From positions 1 through 62,384 of the forward strand of contig CAMSZT010000019.1 of NCBI GenBank assembly GCA_947066815.1: a stretch of 62,384 bases of DNA, given 5' to 3'. Positions 35,530 through 44,778 of the stretch are shown here, one piece after another. The translations under genes and the position numbers were made by a program. The DNA comes from an uncultured Lachnotalea sp. (lineage in GTDB: Bacteria > Bacillota > Clostridia > Lachnospirales > Lachnospiraceae). A model generated the notes under the pieces. It did not search any database. It saw nothing but the letters and a program-made list of their open reading frames with translations, and was not told where the DNA came from. How positions within the stretch are numbered: position 1 is the stretch's first letter; every line of letters begins with the position of its first letter.

Positions 35530-36651
35530 TTAAAGCACAAATCTCTCATTTTTTTCGATCACGATCTTGATGTTATCCGGCTCACCGATGTAGGTCATGT
35601 TGGCGCGGATGGTATCCCTGCTCTCCACGATACAGTTCTCGATCCGTGTATTGTCGCCGATATAAACATCGTTCAGGATAATGGAATTCCGGATGATGCA
35701 GTTGTTCCCGATATAGGCTTTCTTAAACAATACCGAATTTTCCACCTCGCCATTGATGATACAGCCGCTGGAAACCAGACTGTTGCGCACCCTTGCCCCC
35801 ACGTTGTACTTGGCCGGCGGATTGTCATCCACCTTGGAATACACATCCGGATAAGTGTTGAAGAAATAATCCCGGACATTCGGATCCAAGAACTCCATAT
35901 TGGTCTTGTAATAGGCGTCCACACAGGAAATATTACTCCAGTAGGAATCCAGCTTGTACGCGTAGATCCGCTTCATGTTCTTGTATCGGATCAGGATATC
36001 CTGAACGAAGTCGTAACGGTCCTCCTCGACGCACTTTTCGATCAGCTCGATGAGCTGGCGGCGGCGGATCACATAGATCCCGCAGGATACGGTATGGGAG
36101 GTGGCCACCATGGGCTTTTCGTCAAAGTCCACGATCCGTCCGTCCTCATTTGTCCGTACCAGGCCGAAACGGCTCACGTCCGCATTCTCCGGCATGTCCT
36201 TGCAGACCACGGTGATGTCCGCCTGTTTCGCGATATGATACTCTAACACCTTATTGTAGTCCAGCTTGTAAACGCCGTCTCCGGATGCGATCACCACATA
36301 AGGCTCATGGCTGTTCTTTAAATAGTTGAGGTTCTGCCAGAGGGCGTCTGCCGTACCTCTGTACCAGTTGTTGTTGACGGCGGAAAGCGTCGGGGTGAAC
36401 ACATAAAGCCCGCCCTGCTTTCTCCCGAAATCCCACCATTTGGAGGAGCTCAAATGCTCGTTTAAGGAGATGGAATTATACTGGGTGAAGACCGCCACCT
36501 TTTTGATATGGGAATTGGTCATATTGCTCAGGGAAAAGTCTATGGCCCTGTAGCTGCCTGCCACCGGCATGGCGGCCACGGCACGTTTCTCAGACAACTC
36601 CCTCATTTTCTTATTGTTCCCGCCTGCCAGAATAATACCTACCGCTCTCAC
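35530..36651 (-). CDS. glgD: Glucose-1-phosphate adenylyltransferase subunit GlgD
   Basis: GlgD is the regulatory partner of GlgC in Firmicutes ADP-glucose pyrophosphorylase. The 373-residue protein has the nucleotidyltransferase fold ([16 protein letters not shown]; note the loss of the GxG-x-RL loop seen in GlgC) and C-terminal left-handed beta-helix repeats ([20 protein letters not shown]). It starts with GTG at 36651 overlapping the glgC stop by four bases, so the subunits are made together. Low intrinsic catalysis is expected from the degenerate loop. Confidence 0.94.
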   Translation of the reverse strand: MRAVGIILAGGNNKKMRELSEKRAVAAMPVAGSYRAIDFSLSNMTNSHIKKVAVFTQYNSISLNEHLSSSKWWDFGRKQGGLYVFTPTLSAVNNNWYRGTADALWQNLNYLKNSHEPYVVIASGDGVYKLDYNKVLEYHIAKQADITVVCKDMPENADVSRFGLVRTNEDGRIVDFDEKPMVATSHTVSCGIYVIRRRQLIELIEKCVEEDRYDFVQDILIRYKNMKRIYAYKLDSYWSNISCVDAYYKTNMEFLDPNVRDYFFNTYPDVYSKVDDNPPAKYNVGARVRNSLVSSGCIINGEVENSVLFKKAYIGNNCIIRNSIILNDVYIGDNTRIENCIVESRDTIRANMTYIGEPDNIKIVIEKNERFVL

Positions 36652-37922
36652 TTTTCTCCACCTGCCTTTATAATGTAATCTCCGCTCTCCAGGCTCCCGT
36701 CCGGATAATCCGCTGCCTCCGTTATGCCGGAGATGGCCGTGTTCCTTCCAATGCTCACATTGTCGGGAATGGACGAATCCTCTCCCACCGTCACCAGGTC
36801 AAAGGCGTAGACCTTGGGGTTCAGCTTGCTCTCCGCGTAGTTTCCGCAGCCTAAGCGGACATTGGAGCCGACCGTCACATTGTCCGCGATGATCGCCTTG
36901 TCCACGACGGTACCGTCGCCGATCACCACGCCGGACATGAGGATCGAATCCCGGACCACAGCGCCTTTTCCGATCTTCACGCCGACACCCACCACGGAAT
37001 TGTAGATCTTGCCGTAGACCTCCGTCCCCTCGGCGATGATGCTCCTCTCGATGACAGAATCGCCGGAAATGTACTGAGGCGGAAGAATGTCGCTCTTGGT
37101 GTAGATCTTCCAGAATTCCTCGTAAAGGTTGAACACGGGAATGATGTCCACCAGCTCCATGTTGGCCTCCCAGTAGGAGCCCAGGGTCCCCACGTCCTTC
37201 CAGTAGCCGTTGTACTCAAAGGCAAAGATTCTATCGCCCTTGCTGTGGCAGTAAGGGATCACATGCTTGCCGAAATCACAGCCCGGCTCGTCGGACATCT
37301 TGATCAAAGCTTCCCTCAGAACCTTCCAGCTGAAGATATAGATGCCCATGGACGCCAGGTTGCTCCTGGGATGGGCCGGCTTCTCCTCAAACTCCGTGAT
37401 CCGGCTGTTCTCGTCGGTGATCACCACGCCGAAGCGGCTGGCCTCCTCGATGGGCACCGGGAGGGCGGCAATGGTAATGTCCGCATTGTTTGCCTTATGG
37501 TAATCGAGCATCACTTCATAATCCATCTTATAAATGTGATCTCCCGACAGGATCAGCACATAGTCCGGATTGTAGGACTCCATGTACTGGAGATTCTGGT
37601 AAATGGCATTGGCCGTGCCCGTATACCATTCGCTGTTGTTGCTCTTTTCATAGGGCGGGAGTACCGTCACACCTCCGATGTTGCGGTCCAGATCCCACGG
37701 GATCCCGATCCCGATGTGGGAGTTGAGCCGGAGCGGCTGATACTGGGTGAGGACGCCCACCGTATCAATACCGGAGTTAATGCAGTTGCTAAGCGGAAAA
37801 TCAATAATACGGTATTTGCCGCCAAAAGCCGTGGCCGGCTTGGCCACATTCGCCGTCAATACCCCCAGCCGGCTGCCCTGCCCGCCGGCCAGCAGCATCG
37901 CAATCATTTCTTTCTTAACCAC
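36648..37922 (-). CDS. glgC: Glucose-1-phosphate adenylyltransferase catalytic subunit
   Basis: GlgC makes ADP-glucose for glycogen synthesis. The 424-residue protein begins [20 protein letters not shown] with the intact nucleotide loop, has [11 protein letters not shown] near residue 195 and a C-terminal beta-helix domain ([18 protein letters not shown]). I chose a GTG start at 37922 with AGAGG seven bases upstream; an ATG at 37985 would read through the repeat leader. The transcript starts near 38057, so a leader of about 130 bases made of two 52-base tandem repeats precedes the gene. glgD follows with a four-base overlap. Confidence 0.95.
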   Translation of the reverse strand: MVKKEMIAMLLAGGQGSRLGVLTANVAKPATAFGGKYRIIDFPLSNCINSGIDTVGVLTQYQPLRLNSHIGIGIPWDLDRNIGGVTVLPPYEKSNNSEWYTGTANAIYQNLQYMESYNPDYVLILSGDHIYKMDYEVMLDYHKANNADITIAALPVPIEEASRFGVVITDENSRITEFEEKPAHPRSNLASMGIYIFSWKVLREALIKMSDEPGCDFGKHVIPYCHSKGDRIFAFEYNGYWKDVGTLGSYWEANMELVDIIPVFNLYEEFWKIYTKSDILPPQYISGDSVIERSIIAEGTEVYGKIYNSVVGVGVKIGKGAVVRDSILMSGVVIGDGTVVDKAIIADNVTVGSNVRLGCGNYAESKLNPKVYAFDLVTVGEDSSIPDNVSIGRNTAISGITEAADYPDGSLESGDYIIKAGGEK

Positions 37923-37951
37923 ACTATCACCTCTTGCTGTTAAATTATAGT

Positions 37952-38054
37952 TATACCTTAATTCTACCGCGCGCAGCGCATGCATTCACGAGTGCCCTCT
38001 GGGTATACCTTAATTACCCGCACAAAGCGCATGCATTCACGAGTGCCCTTTGGG
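37952..38054. repeat. Two 52-base tandem repeats in the glgC leader
   Basis: Units 37952-38003 and 38004-38054 share TATACCTTAATT at one end and GCGCATGCATTCACGAGTGC near the other, and each ends in a CCCTTTGGG-type core. They lie between the glgC promoter and its start codon, so they are transcribed. Confidence 0.85.
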
Positions 38055-38063
38055 TATGTCACT

Positions 38064-38092
38064 AGTGTACCACAACTTTTGGAATAAGTGAA
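38064..38092 (-). promoter_or_regulatory. Promoter of glgC
   Basis: The minus strand reads TTCACT, 17 bases, TACACT, upstream of the tandem repeats. Confidence 0.5.
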
Positions 38093-38146
38093 CAATTATT
38101 TTTTGTTTTTTCAATAAATTTTATGCATTTTATGAAACCCAATTTT

Positions 38147-38175
38147 TTGCTTCTCCCATCTTCCTGTGATATAAT
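38147..38175 (+). promoter_or_regulatory. Promoter of the YhaO/YhaN-like gene pair
   Basis: The plus strand reads TTGCTT, 17 bases, TATAAT, 76 bases before the ATG at 38251. The 328-base gap 37923-38250 holds this, the glgC promoter and the tandem repeats. Confidence 0.7.
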
Positions 38176-38250
38176 GTTCGGAAGGGGTAAAAACGAAACC
38201 GTTTCTCTCCCCTGTCCCCACATTCCGTGTTTTCAGAAAGGAATATTTCC

Positions 38251-39348
38251 ATGAAATTCGTCCATACCGCAGATATCCACCTGGGCTGTCAGCCGGACCG
38301 GGGCTTTCCCTGGTCCAAAGAACGTTCTCTGGATATCTTAAGCGCATTCCGCGAGCTTACGCAGGCCTGCCGCGTGGAACATCCAGACCTTCTGCTGATC
38401 GCCGGCGACCTGTTCCACCGGCCGCCTTCCCCCATAGAATTAAGAGAGGTCAACGCTCTGTTTTCAAGCATTCCCGATATCCACGTGGTCCTGATCGCCG
38501 GAAACCACGATCACCTCCGGCCCGGTTCCTCCCTGGAGGAGTTTCCCTGGGCCTCCAATGTGGCCTTTTTGTCCGGCAGGGAACCGGAGACCGTCTCTTT
38601 CTCCGATCTGAAGACCGTGGTCCATGGATTCAGCTACCACGCCAGAGAGATCAAGGAGCCTCTCTATGACGGCCTTACGGCCCCGGAGGACGGGGATTTC
38701 CACATTCTCCTGGCCCACGGAGGGGATGAAGCCCATATCCCTGTCGATAAGAAGAAGTTTGCCGCCTCCGGCTTTTCCTACACGGCCCTGGGCCATATCC
38801 ACAAGCCGGAATTCTCGGAAACAGGGCGGTACGGCTTTCCCGGCTCCCTCTCCCCTCTTGACCTCACGGAGACGGGGGCCCACGGATATCTTGTGGGGGA
38901 GCTTAAAGAAAACGGCGGGGCCGGGGACCTTTCCCTCCGCTTTGTCCCGCTTCCCTCCCGCTCCTACATTCCCTGCCAGGTGAAGGTAACCGAAAAAACG
39001 ACCAACCAGTCGCTGTTCCAGACCCTGGAAAAATTCATGAAACAGTACGGCCCCTCCAATATCTACAAGGTGACTTTAAACGGGAAACGGGATCCGGAGC
39101 TTGTCCTGGACGAAACCTATCTCTGTACCGCCGGGAGGATCATCTCCTTCCGGGACAACACCGTCCCTTCCTATGATATAGAGCATCTCAGGCAGGAACA
39201 CCGGGCCGACCTGATCGGAGGCTACATCGCCGCCTTTCTGCCGGACGGCAGCGAGGAGGGGATCCCGGATCCGGTCCGCAGGCAGGCTTTTTACTGCGGA
39301 CTGGACGCGCTGCTTTCCAATTTCGACACGAACACAGGAGAACCTTAA
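38251..39348 (+). CDS. SbcD/YhaO-like metallophosphoesterase
   Basis: This 365-residue calcineurin-like nuclease has the metal motifs KFVHTADIHLGC, IAGDLFHRP and IAGNHDHLRPG, followed by LLAHGGDE and LGHIHKPE. SbcD/Mre11-type proteins cut DNA ends and hairpins with an SbcC-type ATPase; Bacillus YhaO is the closest-named relative. The ATG at 38251 with GAAAGGAA is preferred over a GTG at 38227. The ATPase gene starts at the very next base, indicating a fixed complex. Relative to YhaO the length is slightly short. Confidence 0.88.
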   Translation: MKFVHTADIHLGCQPDRGFPWSKERSLDILSAFRELTQACRVEHPDLLLIAGDLFHRPPSPIELREVNALFSSIPDIHVVLIAGNHDHLRPGSSLEEFPWASNVAFLSGREPETVSFSDLKTVVHGFSYHAREIKEPLYDGLTAPEDGDFHILLAHGGDEAHIPVDKKKFAASGFSYTALGHIHKPEFSETGRYGFPGSLSPLDLTETGAHGYLVGELKENGGAGDLSLRFVPLPSRSYIPCQVKVTEKTTNQSLFQTLEKFMKQYGPSNIYKVTLNGKRDPELVLDETYLCTAGRIISFRDNTVPSYDIEHLRQEHRADLIGGYIAAFLPDGSEEGIPDPVRRQAFYCGLDALLSNFDTNTGEP

Positions 39349-41229
39349 ATGCAGTTAAAAGAGTTACATATTTCCGCTTTTGGAAAATACAACCACAGGG
39401 ACCTTTCTTTTTCTGACGGTATCAATGTGATCTACGGAGAAAACGGTTCCGGCAAATCGACCCTCCACGCCTGTTTAAAAAGTATGCTGTTCGGCATGGA
39501 GCGGGGGCGGGGGAGGGCTGCCGGAAAAGACGCCTATTCCCGTTATTATCCCTGGGAGGGAAAGGCCCCGTACGGCGGTTCGCTGACGGTCTCCCTGGAC
39601 GACGGCGATTACCGGATCGAACGGTGCCTGGATGTCCGGAACCGTTCCCTCTGCGTGAGAAGGGCAGAGAGCGGGCAGGTCGCCGCCACAGAACAGGCTG
39701 AGCTTTCCGCGCTCCTCGGGCATATTTCCGAGGAGGCCTATCGGAACACCATCAGCATCGAACAGCTGAAGGCGGCCACGGACGGCTCTCTGAGTGAACA
39801 GCTAAAAAACCGCCTCTCCAGCATCTCCTTATCCGGCACCTCCACCCTGGATGTGGCGGGCGCCCTCTCCTCCCTGAAGGAACGCAAAAAATCCCTGAGA
39901 CAGCAGATCGACCCGGAAGCTTCCGCCTCCTACCATACCGTTCTCGCAAAGATCGCCGATACGGAGGAGGCATTGCGGGATGCGGGCGGCCGGCCGGAAA
40001 AGCGGAAGGAACAGGTGAGGGACCTGGAAAAACGGCTGGAGGCAGAAAATGACAGGCGCCGGTCCCTGGAGCAGGAGCTCGAGGCGGACCGTCAGGCTCT
40101 CCGGGAACACAGCCTCTCCTGTGCAGGCGATATCGAGCTTTATAAAGAACGGCTCTGCGACGCCTGTGACGCCCACCGGATGGCTTCCGGTAAGGACGCG
40201 GACGGAAAAAGGCGCAGGCCCAGGACCCGCGACGTCCTGTCCGGCATTTTTGCGTCCCTGGCCTTTCTGGCCCTGGCCTTTGGAAGCCTTTTTTATGAGG
40301 AGCTTCCCTTTACGGACACCCCGTTCCCGCTGCCGAGGCTCCCGTTCCTGATCCTGTTTTTTGCCGGGACCGGGATCGCCCTCCTGTTTACGATCCTCCT
40401 GTTTGTCCGTTCCAGAAAAGAAGATTCGGCCTCCGAGGCCATGGCCGCCGAGACGGAACAGTTTATCCGCAATGAATACCAGATCCATCTGGGAAGTCCC
40501 GAGATCACGGAAGCTGCCAGGAAAGCCATGGAGAAAAAGATCCTGGAATATCAGAGTCTTTCCGACGTCTGCAGAAAAAACCAGGCTCGCTTCGAGGACT
40601 CCCTGGCCGCTATTTCCTCCCTCCAGGAGGAACTCCTGGCCGCCAGAGACGAACTTAGCCGTTTCCAGAAAGAAACCTGGGAATTTGAACAGGCCTGCCG
40701 CCTCCTCGCCGGACTGGAGGAGGAAAAGCAGGCCCTCTCCGACAGGATGGAACATAACAGACGGCTGGAGGAAAAGATCAAAGCCGTCACACTGGCAGAA
40801 GAGACGATCTCCTCCCTGGCTTCCAAGATCCACGAGACCTTCAGCCCCCTGTTGAACAGCCGGGTCTCCGAGATCATGGCCGCCGTCACGGACGGCGTCT
40901 ACGACCGGTTCCATATCGACGAAAATCTGGCTGTCACCGTGAGGAGCCACGGCCGCTCCGTTCCCCTGGAATCTTTAAGCCGCGGGACTATCGAGCAGGT
41001 TTACCTGGCCCTCCGTATCGCCGCCGCCCTGATCCTGTTTCCCGAAAGATCCCTGCCCATCCTTCTGGACGATACCTTCGCCTACTACGACGATACCCGT
41101 CTGAACAATACTTTGAAATGGCTGGCAGAACATTATCCGGGCCAGGTCTTTCTTTTCACCAGCCACAAGCGGGAGGCCGCATTCTTGTCAAGGATGAACG
41201 TGCCCTGCCAGCTCCTGGTGCTTGGCTGA
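39349..41229 (+). CDS. YhaN/SbcC-like AAA ATPase with membrane hairpin
   Basis: The 626-residue SMC-like ATPase starts MQLKELHISAFGKYNHRDLSF with Walker A YGENGSGKST (residues about 30-39) and ends with the Walker B region ILLDDTFAYYDD and the signature LSRGTIEQVYLALR. Two coiled-coil arms (about 185-260 and 375-500) flank two adjacent predicted membrane helices (about 297-313 and 328-350: FASLAFLALAFGSLFY and FLILFFAGTGIALLF). No Cys-x-x-Cys zinc hook is present; the membrane hairpin occupies the tip of the coil. Bacillus YhaN is much longer (about 960). This suggests a membrane-tethered nuclease complex with the upstream YhaO-like protein. Confidence 0.85.
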   Translation: MQLKELHISAFGKYNHRDLSFSDGINVIYGENGSGKSTLHACLKSMLFGMERGRGRAAGKDAYSRYYPWEGKAPYGGSLTVSLDDGDYRIERCLDVRNRSLCVRRAESGQVAATEQAELSALLGHISEEAYRNTISIEQLKAATDGSLSEQLKNRLSSISLSGTSTLDVAGALSSLKERKKSLRQQIDPEASASYHTVLAKIADTEEALRDAGGRPEKRKEQVRDLEKRLEAENDRRRSLEQELEADRQALREHSLSCAGDIELYKERLCDACDAHRMASGKDADGKRRRPRTRDVLSGIFASLAFLALAFGSLFYEELPFTDTPFPLPRLPFLILFFAGTGIALLFTILLFVRSRKEDSASEAMAAETEQFIRNEYQIHLGSPEITEAARKAMEKKILEYQSLSDVCRKNQARFEDSLAAISSLQEELLAARDELSRFQKETWEFEQACRLLAGLEEEKQALSDRMEHNRRLEEKIKAVTLAEETISSLASKIHETFSPLLNSRVSEIMAAVTDGVYDRFHIDENLAVTVRSHGRSVPLESLSRGTIEQVYLALRIAAALILFPERSLPILLDDTFAYYDDTRLNNTLKWLAEHYPGQVFLFTSHKREAAFLSRMNVPCQLLVLG

Positions 41230-41235
41230 CGGCGC

Positions 41236-42351
41236 TTATCCCCCCGCCCGCTCTTTCAGCTCTTCCAAAAATAGGGTCCTGGCCTCAAACTGGTTCTCCA
41301 GTACCCGGAGCTTATCAACATTCCGGGCCGGGATCCATGCCTTGTTGGAATTGACGTAATAATTCATCTGCTTCCAGTATTTCTCCGGATACAGGAACAG
41401 GATATAGAGGTATTTCCACTCCTCCCCGGCGAGGGGCAGCACTGCCGTGTAGGTGTCCAGAAGCCTGCGGCCAAGCTTCAGATTCCATCGGTGCTTTTCC
41501 AGGATCTTCCTCATGAAATAATAGAGGTCGGACGCCTGGATCCCCCTTCTCATCCTGGAAAAATCCGTGACCGCAAAAACTCTGTCTCCGAGAAGCACAT
41601 GATGATGGCTGTATTCCCCGTGGCACCAACAATCCTCCGGCATCGGAGGCAGGCCTGCCGCCAGCAGGGCTGCCGTCTCCGCCTGGCGGTAAAATTTTTC
41701 AAACCCCCCGATGACCACCAGCTCAAAATCTGTTTTCTTCTTCCTGGACTTTACAAAAGAACGGGTCCTTTTCAGTTCCCGGTTGTGGCGCACCAGCATT
41801 TCGGCGAGGGTCTCCTCCGATCCCTGGCAGAAAATATCCTCCGGCTCTTTTTTTTTCGGTCCTGCCGGTTCTGTCTCTTCCCGGCTCTGCCCTTCCTCCT
41901 GTGCCGCCTCCAGCGCCTTTCGCTCTTCCCGCTCTCTCTGCTCCTGAAGAAATTCCTCCTGTTTCCTTTCAAGGATATGCTCCGTGTCCAGACGGCGGAG
42001 AGCCTGATGCAGCTTTGCCAGAAGCTTTGCCGCCGTCAGGATCTCCCCGGTCTCCCTGGTGCTGCACTCCCGCCCCTCGTACCAGTCCCGGAGCACATAT
42101 CTGGTCTGGTCCTCATCGACACTGACCAGATCCCCCTCTCTATTCTGTATGCAGCAGTCCACCTGGAGGCCGAGCTCCGAGAGTGCGGACAGCACCTCAT
42201 ATTCAAGCTGGATCCTCTTGTCAGATCCGGTCCATTCCTTCAATAATTTAAGGCCCTGACTGGTCTCACACAAAAAGGCGCCCCTGGTCCGCCAGGTTTT
42301 TAACACCTCCAGCCCGTACTGCTCCAACACGCCGCATCCTCGTTCACTCAC
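41236..42351 (-). CDS. CotS-family spore coat protein (kinase-like fold)
   Basis: The 371-residue protein has the CotS/aminoglycoside-kinase-like fold: CWCHGEYSHHHVLLG near residue 240 replaces the usual HGDxHxxN catalytic loop and VTDFSRMRRG replaces the DFD/DFE metal motif, so kinase activity is doubtful. An inserted charged segment (about 135-185, very rich in Glu, Lys and Arg) separates the two lobes. CotS proteins belong to the spore coat. I prefer the GTG at 42351 (GGAGG seven bases upstream) over the GTG at 42357, whose ribosome site would be too close. A minus-strand terminator at 42527 isolates it from the glgA unit. Sporulation-specific promoters could not be assigned. Confidence 0.85.
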   Translation of the reverse strand: MSERGCGVLEQYGLEVLKTWRTRGAFLCETSQGLKLLKEWTGSDKRIQLEYEVLSALSELGLQVDCCIQNREGDLVSVDEDQTRYVLRDWYEGRECSTRETGEILTAAKLLAKLHQALRRLDTEHILERKQEEFLQEQREREERKALEAAQEEGQSREETEPAGPKKKEPEDIFCQGSEETLAEMLVRHNRELKRTRSFVKSRKKKTDFELVVIGGFEKFYRQAETAALLAAGLPPMPEDCWCHGEYSHHHVLLGDRVFAVTDFSRMRRGIQASDLYYFMRKILEKHRWNLKLGRRLLDTYTAVLPLAGEEWKYLYILFLYPEKYWKQMNYYVNSNKAWIPARNVDKLRVLENQFEARTLFLEELKERAGG

Positions 42352-42526
42352 GTCCACCCCTCCAAATGACTGATAAAATCTCCTGAAAATTGGCTACTTC
42401 TATCCTATGAACGCAGGTGCGGAAACATGATTCTATTTTTGAAATACCATTTTTGATTTCAAATGCAATCGTATGATGATATTTGCAGGAGCCGAAAATT
42501 CTGTTTTCCTCATGGCCGGACACGAC

Positions 42527-42567
42527 AAAACCCCCGGCCTTCCGCTGCAAGACCGGAAGGCCGGGGG
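42527..42567 (-). terminator. Terminator after the HD hydrolase gene
   Basis: A perfect 14-base stem CCCCCGGCCTTCCG with a nine-base loop, followed by TTTTG on the minus strand. It ends the glgA-HD unit, about 60 bases after the stop at 42629. Confidence 0.92.
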
Positions 42568-42628
42568 GCTCTTTATACAACAGCCGTCTCTATACAAGTA
42601 ACAGCCAGGACTTCTGTCCGAAAATGCT

Positions 42629-43198
42629 TCAGGCATGGACCGCCCGGTACACGGCCCGCTTCATGCGGCCGTACACCTCGTTCAGGCTGCAGAACTTGTC
42701 GGCGTAGACGATGACCATCCCCTCCGCACTCCTGGGCGGAATGGGGGTCAGGGGCCACATGTGCCGGAGGATGATGTTCTGCTCCTGGGGCGTCAGGTCA
42801 AAATACTTCCTCGCGTTGTTCATAGCCACCCGGGGGTGGGTAAAGCCGTGGATGTGGTTCCCGGCCGTGTGCCAGTCATAGAGGAACAGGTCGTGGAGCA
42901 GCCCTGCCCGGGCCGCCGCCACGTGATCCAGGGAATGCTTCCTGCAAATGCAGTAACTCAGATAAGATACCTGGATACAGTGGGTCTTGGTGGTAGTATT
43001 CCCATGCTGGATGTAGCGGTCCATGGACTGGAAGACCGGGTTCTCAATGATGTCCCGCACGCAGGACATGTACTCCTCATCCTCCTGATATTCCCTCCGC
43101 GCCGCCCAGGCGCCGTTCTCCAGCCATTCCACGGCTCTCTTCCGCTCCTCGCCCTGCAGAAACGAGGAACGGAGCTTCTGGTGCGCTTTATAAGACAT
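42629..43198 (-). CDS. HD-domain phosphohydrolase
   Basis: The 189-residue protein is a small HD hydrolase. The metal residues appear as TTKTHCIQVSYLSY (His), LLHDLFLYDWH (His-Asp), HPRVAMNNA and IVYADKFCSL (Asp). HD enzymes of this size hydrolyse nucleotides or act on cyclic dinucleotides; the substrate is not predictable. The start at 43198 has GAGGAGCTC upstream and overlaps the glgA stop by 11 bases, so it is translationally coupled to glycogen synthase. That coupling is noted as a finding. Confidence 0.85.
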   Translation of the reverse strand: MSYKAHQKLRSSFLQGEERKRAVEWLENGAWAARREYQEDEEYMSCVRDIIENPVFQSMDRYIQHGNTTTKTHCIQVSYLSYCICRKHSLDHVAAARAGLLHDLFLYDWHTAGNHIHGFTHPRVAMNNARKYFDLTPQEQNIILRHMWPLTPIPPRSAEGMVIVYADKFCSLNEVYGRMKRAVYRAVHA

Positions 43199-44624
43199 TG
43201 TAGAGCTCCTCGTACTTCTTCGCCGAGCTGATCCAGGAGAAATCTCTGGCCATGCCTCTGTCGATGATCTTGTTCCACTCCCGTTTCCGGTTGTAATATA
43301 CGTCCTTCGCGTAGAGGATGCTGCCAAGCATCTCGTGGGCGTTGTAATTGGTGAAGGAGAAGCCGGTCCCGGTGCTCTCGTACTCGTTGTAGGGCTCCAC
43401 CGTGTCCTTGAGGCCGCCGGTCTCCCGGACGATGGGGACCGTCCCGTAGCGGAGGCTGATGATCTGGCTCAAGCCGCAGGGCTCAAAGAGGCTGGGCATC
43501 AGGAATGCATCGCAGCCCGCGTAGATTTTGTGGGACATGGCCTCCGAATAATAGATGTTGGCGGACACGCTGTCGCCGTATTTCCAGTCGTAATGGCGGA
43601 ACATGTTCTCATATTTCTCGTCGCCGGTCCCCAGAACCACCAGCTGCAGCTCATCGGAGCAGATCTGCTCGATGACGCACTGGACCAGGTCCAGTCCCTT
43701 CTGGTCCGTCAGCCTGGAGACGATGCCGATCATGAATTTCTTCGGATTGACCTCCAGGCCCAGATCCTTCTGGAGGGCGGTCTTATTCTTCACCTTCTCC
43801 TTGCGGAAGGTCCTGGCGTCATAGCCGGCCGCGATGAACGGATCTGACGAAGGATCCCACTCCTGATAATCGATGCCGTTCACGATCCCCCAAAGGTCGT
43901 GGCTCCTGGCGAGCATCAGGCCGTCCAGCCCCTCGCCGTAGAAAGGCATCTTGATCTCCTGGGCATAAGTATTGCTCACCGTCGTCACCTTATCCGCATA
44001 GACGATGCCGCCTTTTAGCATATTTCCGTTTTTGTAGGACTCCAGCTTATCCGGCGTGAAATAATAATCGGAGAGCTCCGAGATCCGCTGGATGACCTCC
44101 ACGCTCCAGACCCCCTGGAACTTCAGGTTGTGGATCGTCATCACGGACTTGATCCCCCGGTAGAAGGGGTTATCCGCAAATTTATCCTTCAGATGGACCG
44201 GGATCAGTCCGGTCTGCCAGTCGTGGCAGTGGATGATGTCGGGCCTGAAATCCAGCACCGGAAGGGCGGAGAGCACCGCCTTGGAGAAAAAGGCAAACTT
44301 CTCCAGATCGAAATACATATCCGTATAGGGCTTCGCTCCGCTGAAATACCACTCATTATCGACAAAATAGAAGGTGATCCCCTCATGGACGATCTCGAAC
44401 AGGCCCACGTACCGGTCCTGCCACATGTAATTCATGTAAAAATTCGTCAGATACCTCGCCTTCTCCCTGAATTTCGCAGGGATGCACTGATAGTAGGGTA
44501 GGATCACCCGAACGTCGTACTCCTCCTTGTCAAAATACTTCGGCAGGGACCCTGCCACGTCTGCAAGACCGCCCGTCTTGATGAACGGTACGCACTCTGA
44601 TGTTGCAAACAAAATTTTCTTCAC
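43188..44624 (-). CDS. glgA: Glycogen synthase (ADP-glucose)
   Basis: GlgA, a GT5 glycosyltransferase, extends alpha-1,4-glucan from ADP-glucose. The 478-residue protein has VKKILFATSECVPFIKTGGLADV at the N terminus (KTGGL donor loop), HCHDWQTGLIPVHL near residue 130 and the C-terminal MPSLFEPCGLSQIISLRYGTVPIVRETGGL with the E-x7-E motif. I chose GTG at 44624 with GGAGGTGG upstream. It is separated from glgC/glgD by 6 kb but shares their orientation. The HD hydrolase gene overlaps its end. Confidence 0.95.
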   Translation of the reverse strand: MKKILFATSECVPFIKTGGLADVAGSLPKYFDKEEYDVRVILPYYQCIPAKFREKARYLTNFYMNYMWQDRYVGLFEIVHEGITFYFVDNEWYFSGAKPYTDMYFDLEKFAFFSKAVLSALPVLDFRPDIIHCHDWQTGLIPVHLKDKFADNPFYRGIKSVMTIHNLKFQGVWSVEVIQRISELSDYYFTPDKLESYKNGNMLKGGIVYADKVTTVSNTYAQEIKMPFYGEGLDGLMLARSHDLWGIVNGIDYQEWDPSSDPFIAAGYDARTFRKEKVKNKTALQKDLGLEVNPKKFMIGIVSRLTDQKGLDLVQCVIEQICSDELQLVVLGTGDEKYENMFRHYDWKYGDSVSANIYYSEAMSHKIYAGCDAFLMPSLFEPCGLSQIISLRYGTVPIVRETGGLKDTVEPYNEYESTGTGFSFTNYNAHEMLGSILYAKDVYYNRKREWNKIIDRGMARDFSWISSAKKYEELYNVL

Positions 44625-44675
44625 GCTGCCACCTCCAGAAAAACCTTTTTCCCTTCCAAAAAACATCTAATGTCT

Positions 44676-44704
44676 ATTATACTCGATTCCTTATCAATTG
44701 GGAA
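44676..44704 (-). promoter_or_regulatory. Promoter of glgA
   Basis: The minus strand reads TTCCCA, 17 bases, TATAAT, about 52 bases before the GTG start. The -10 box is perfect and the -35 box weak. Confidence 0.5.
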
Positions 44705-44778
44705 GCGGTTTTTCCGGGTATTCCCCACATTTTTCACCGGGCCGGGCCTGCCTCTCCCTGCCCCGCTCTCCCTCCTGT

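Noticed and set aside
37952-38054. Tandem 52-base repeats considered as a CRISPR array
   Set aside because: Units are contiguous without unique spacers and no cas genes are near.
42361-42500. Possible sporulation sigma-factor promoter for the CotS gene (CATACGAT on the minus strand)
   Set aside because: The -10-like box fits sigma-E/K, but no convincing -35 partner at the right distance is seen.
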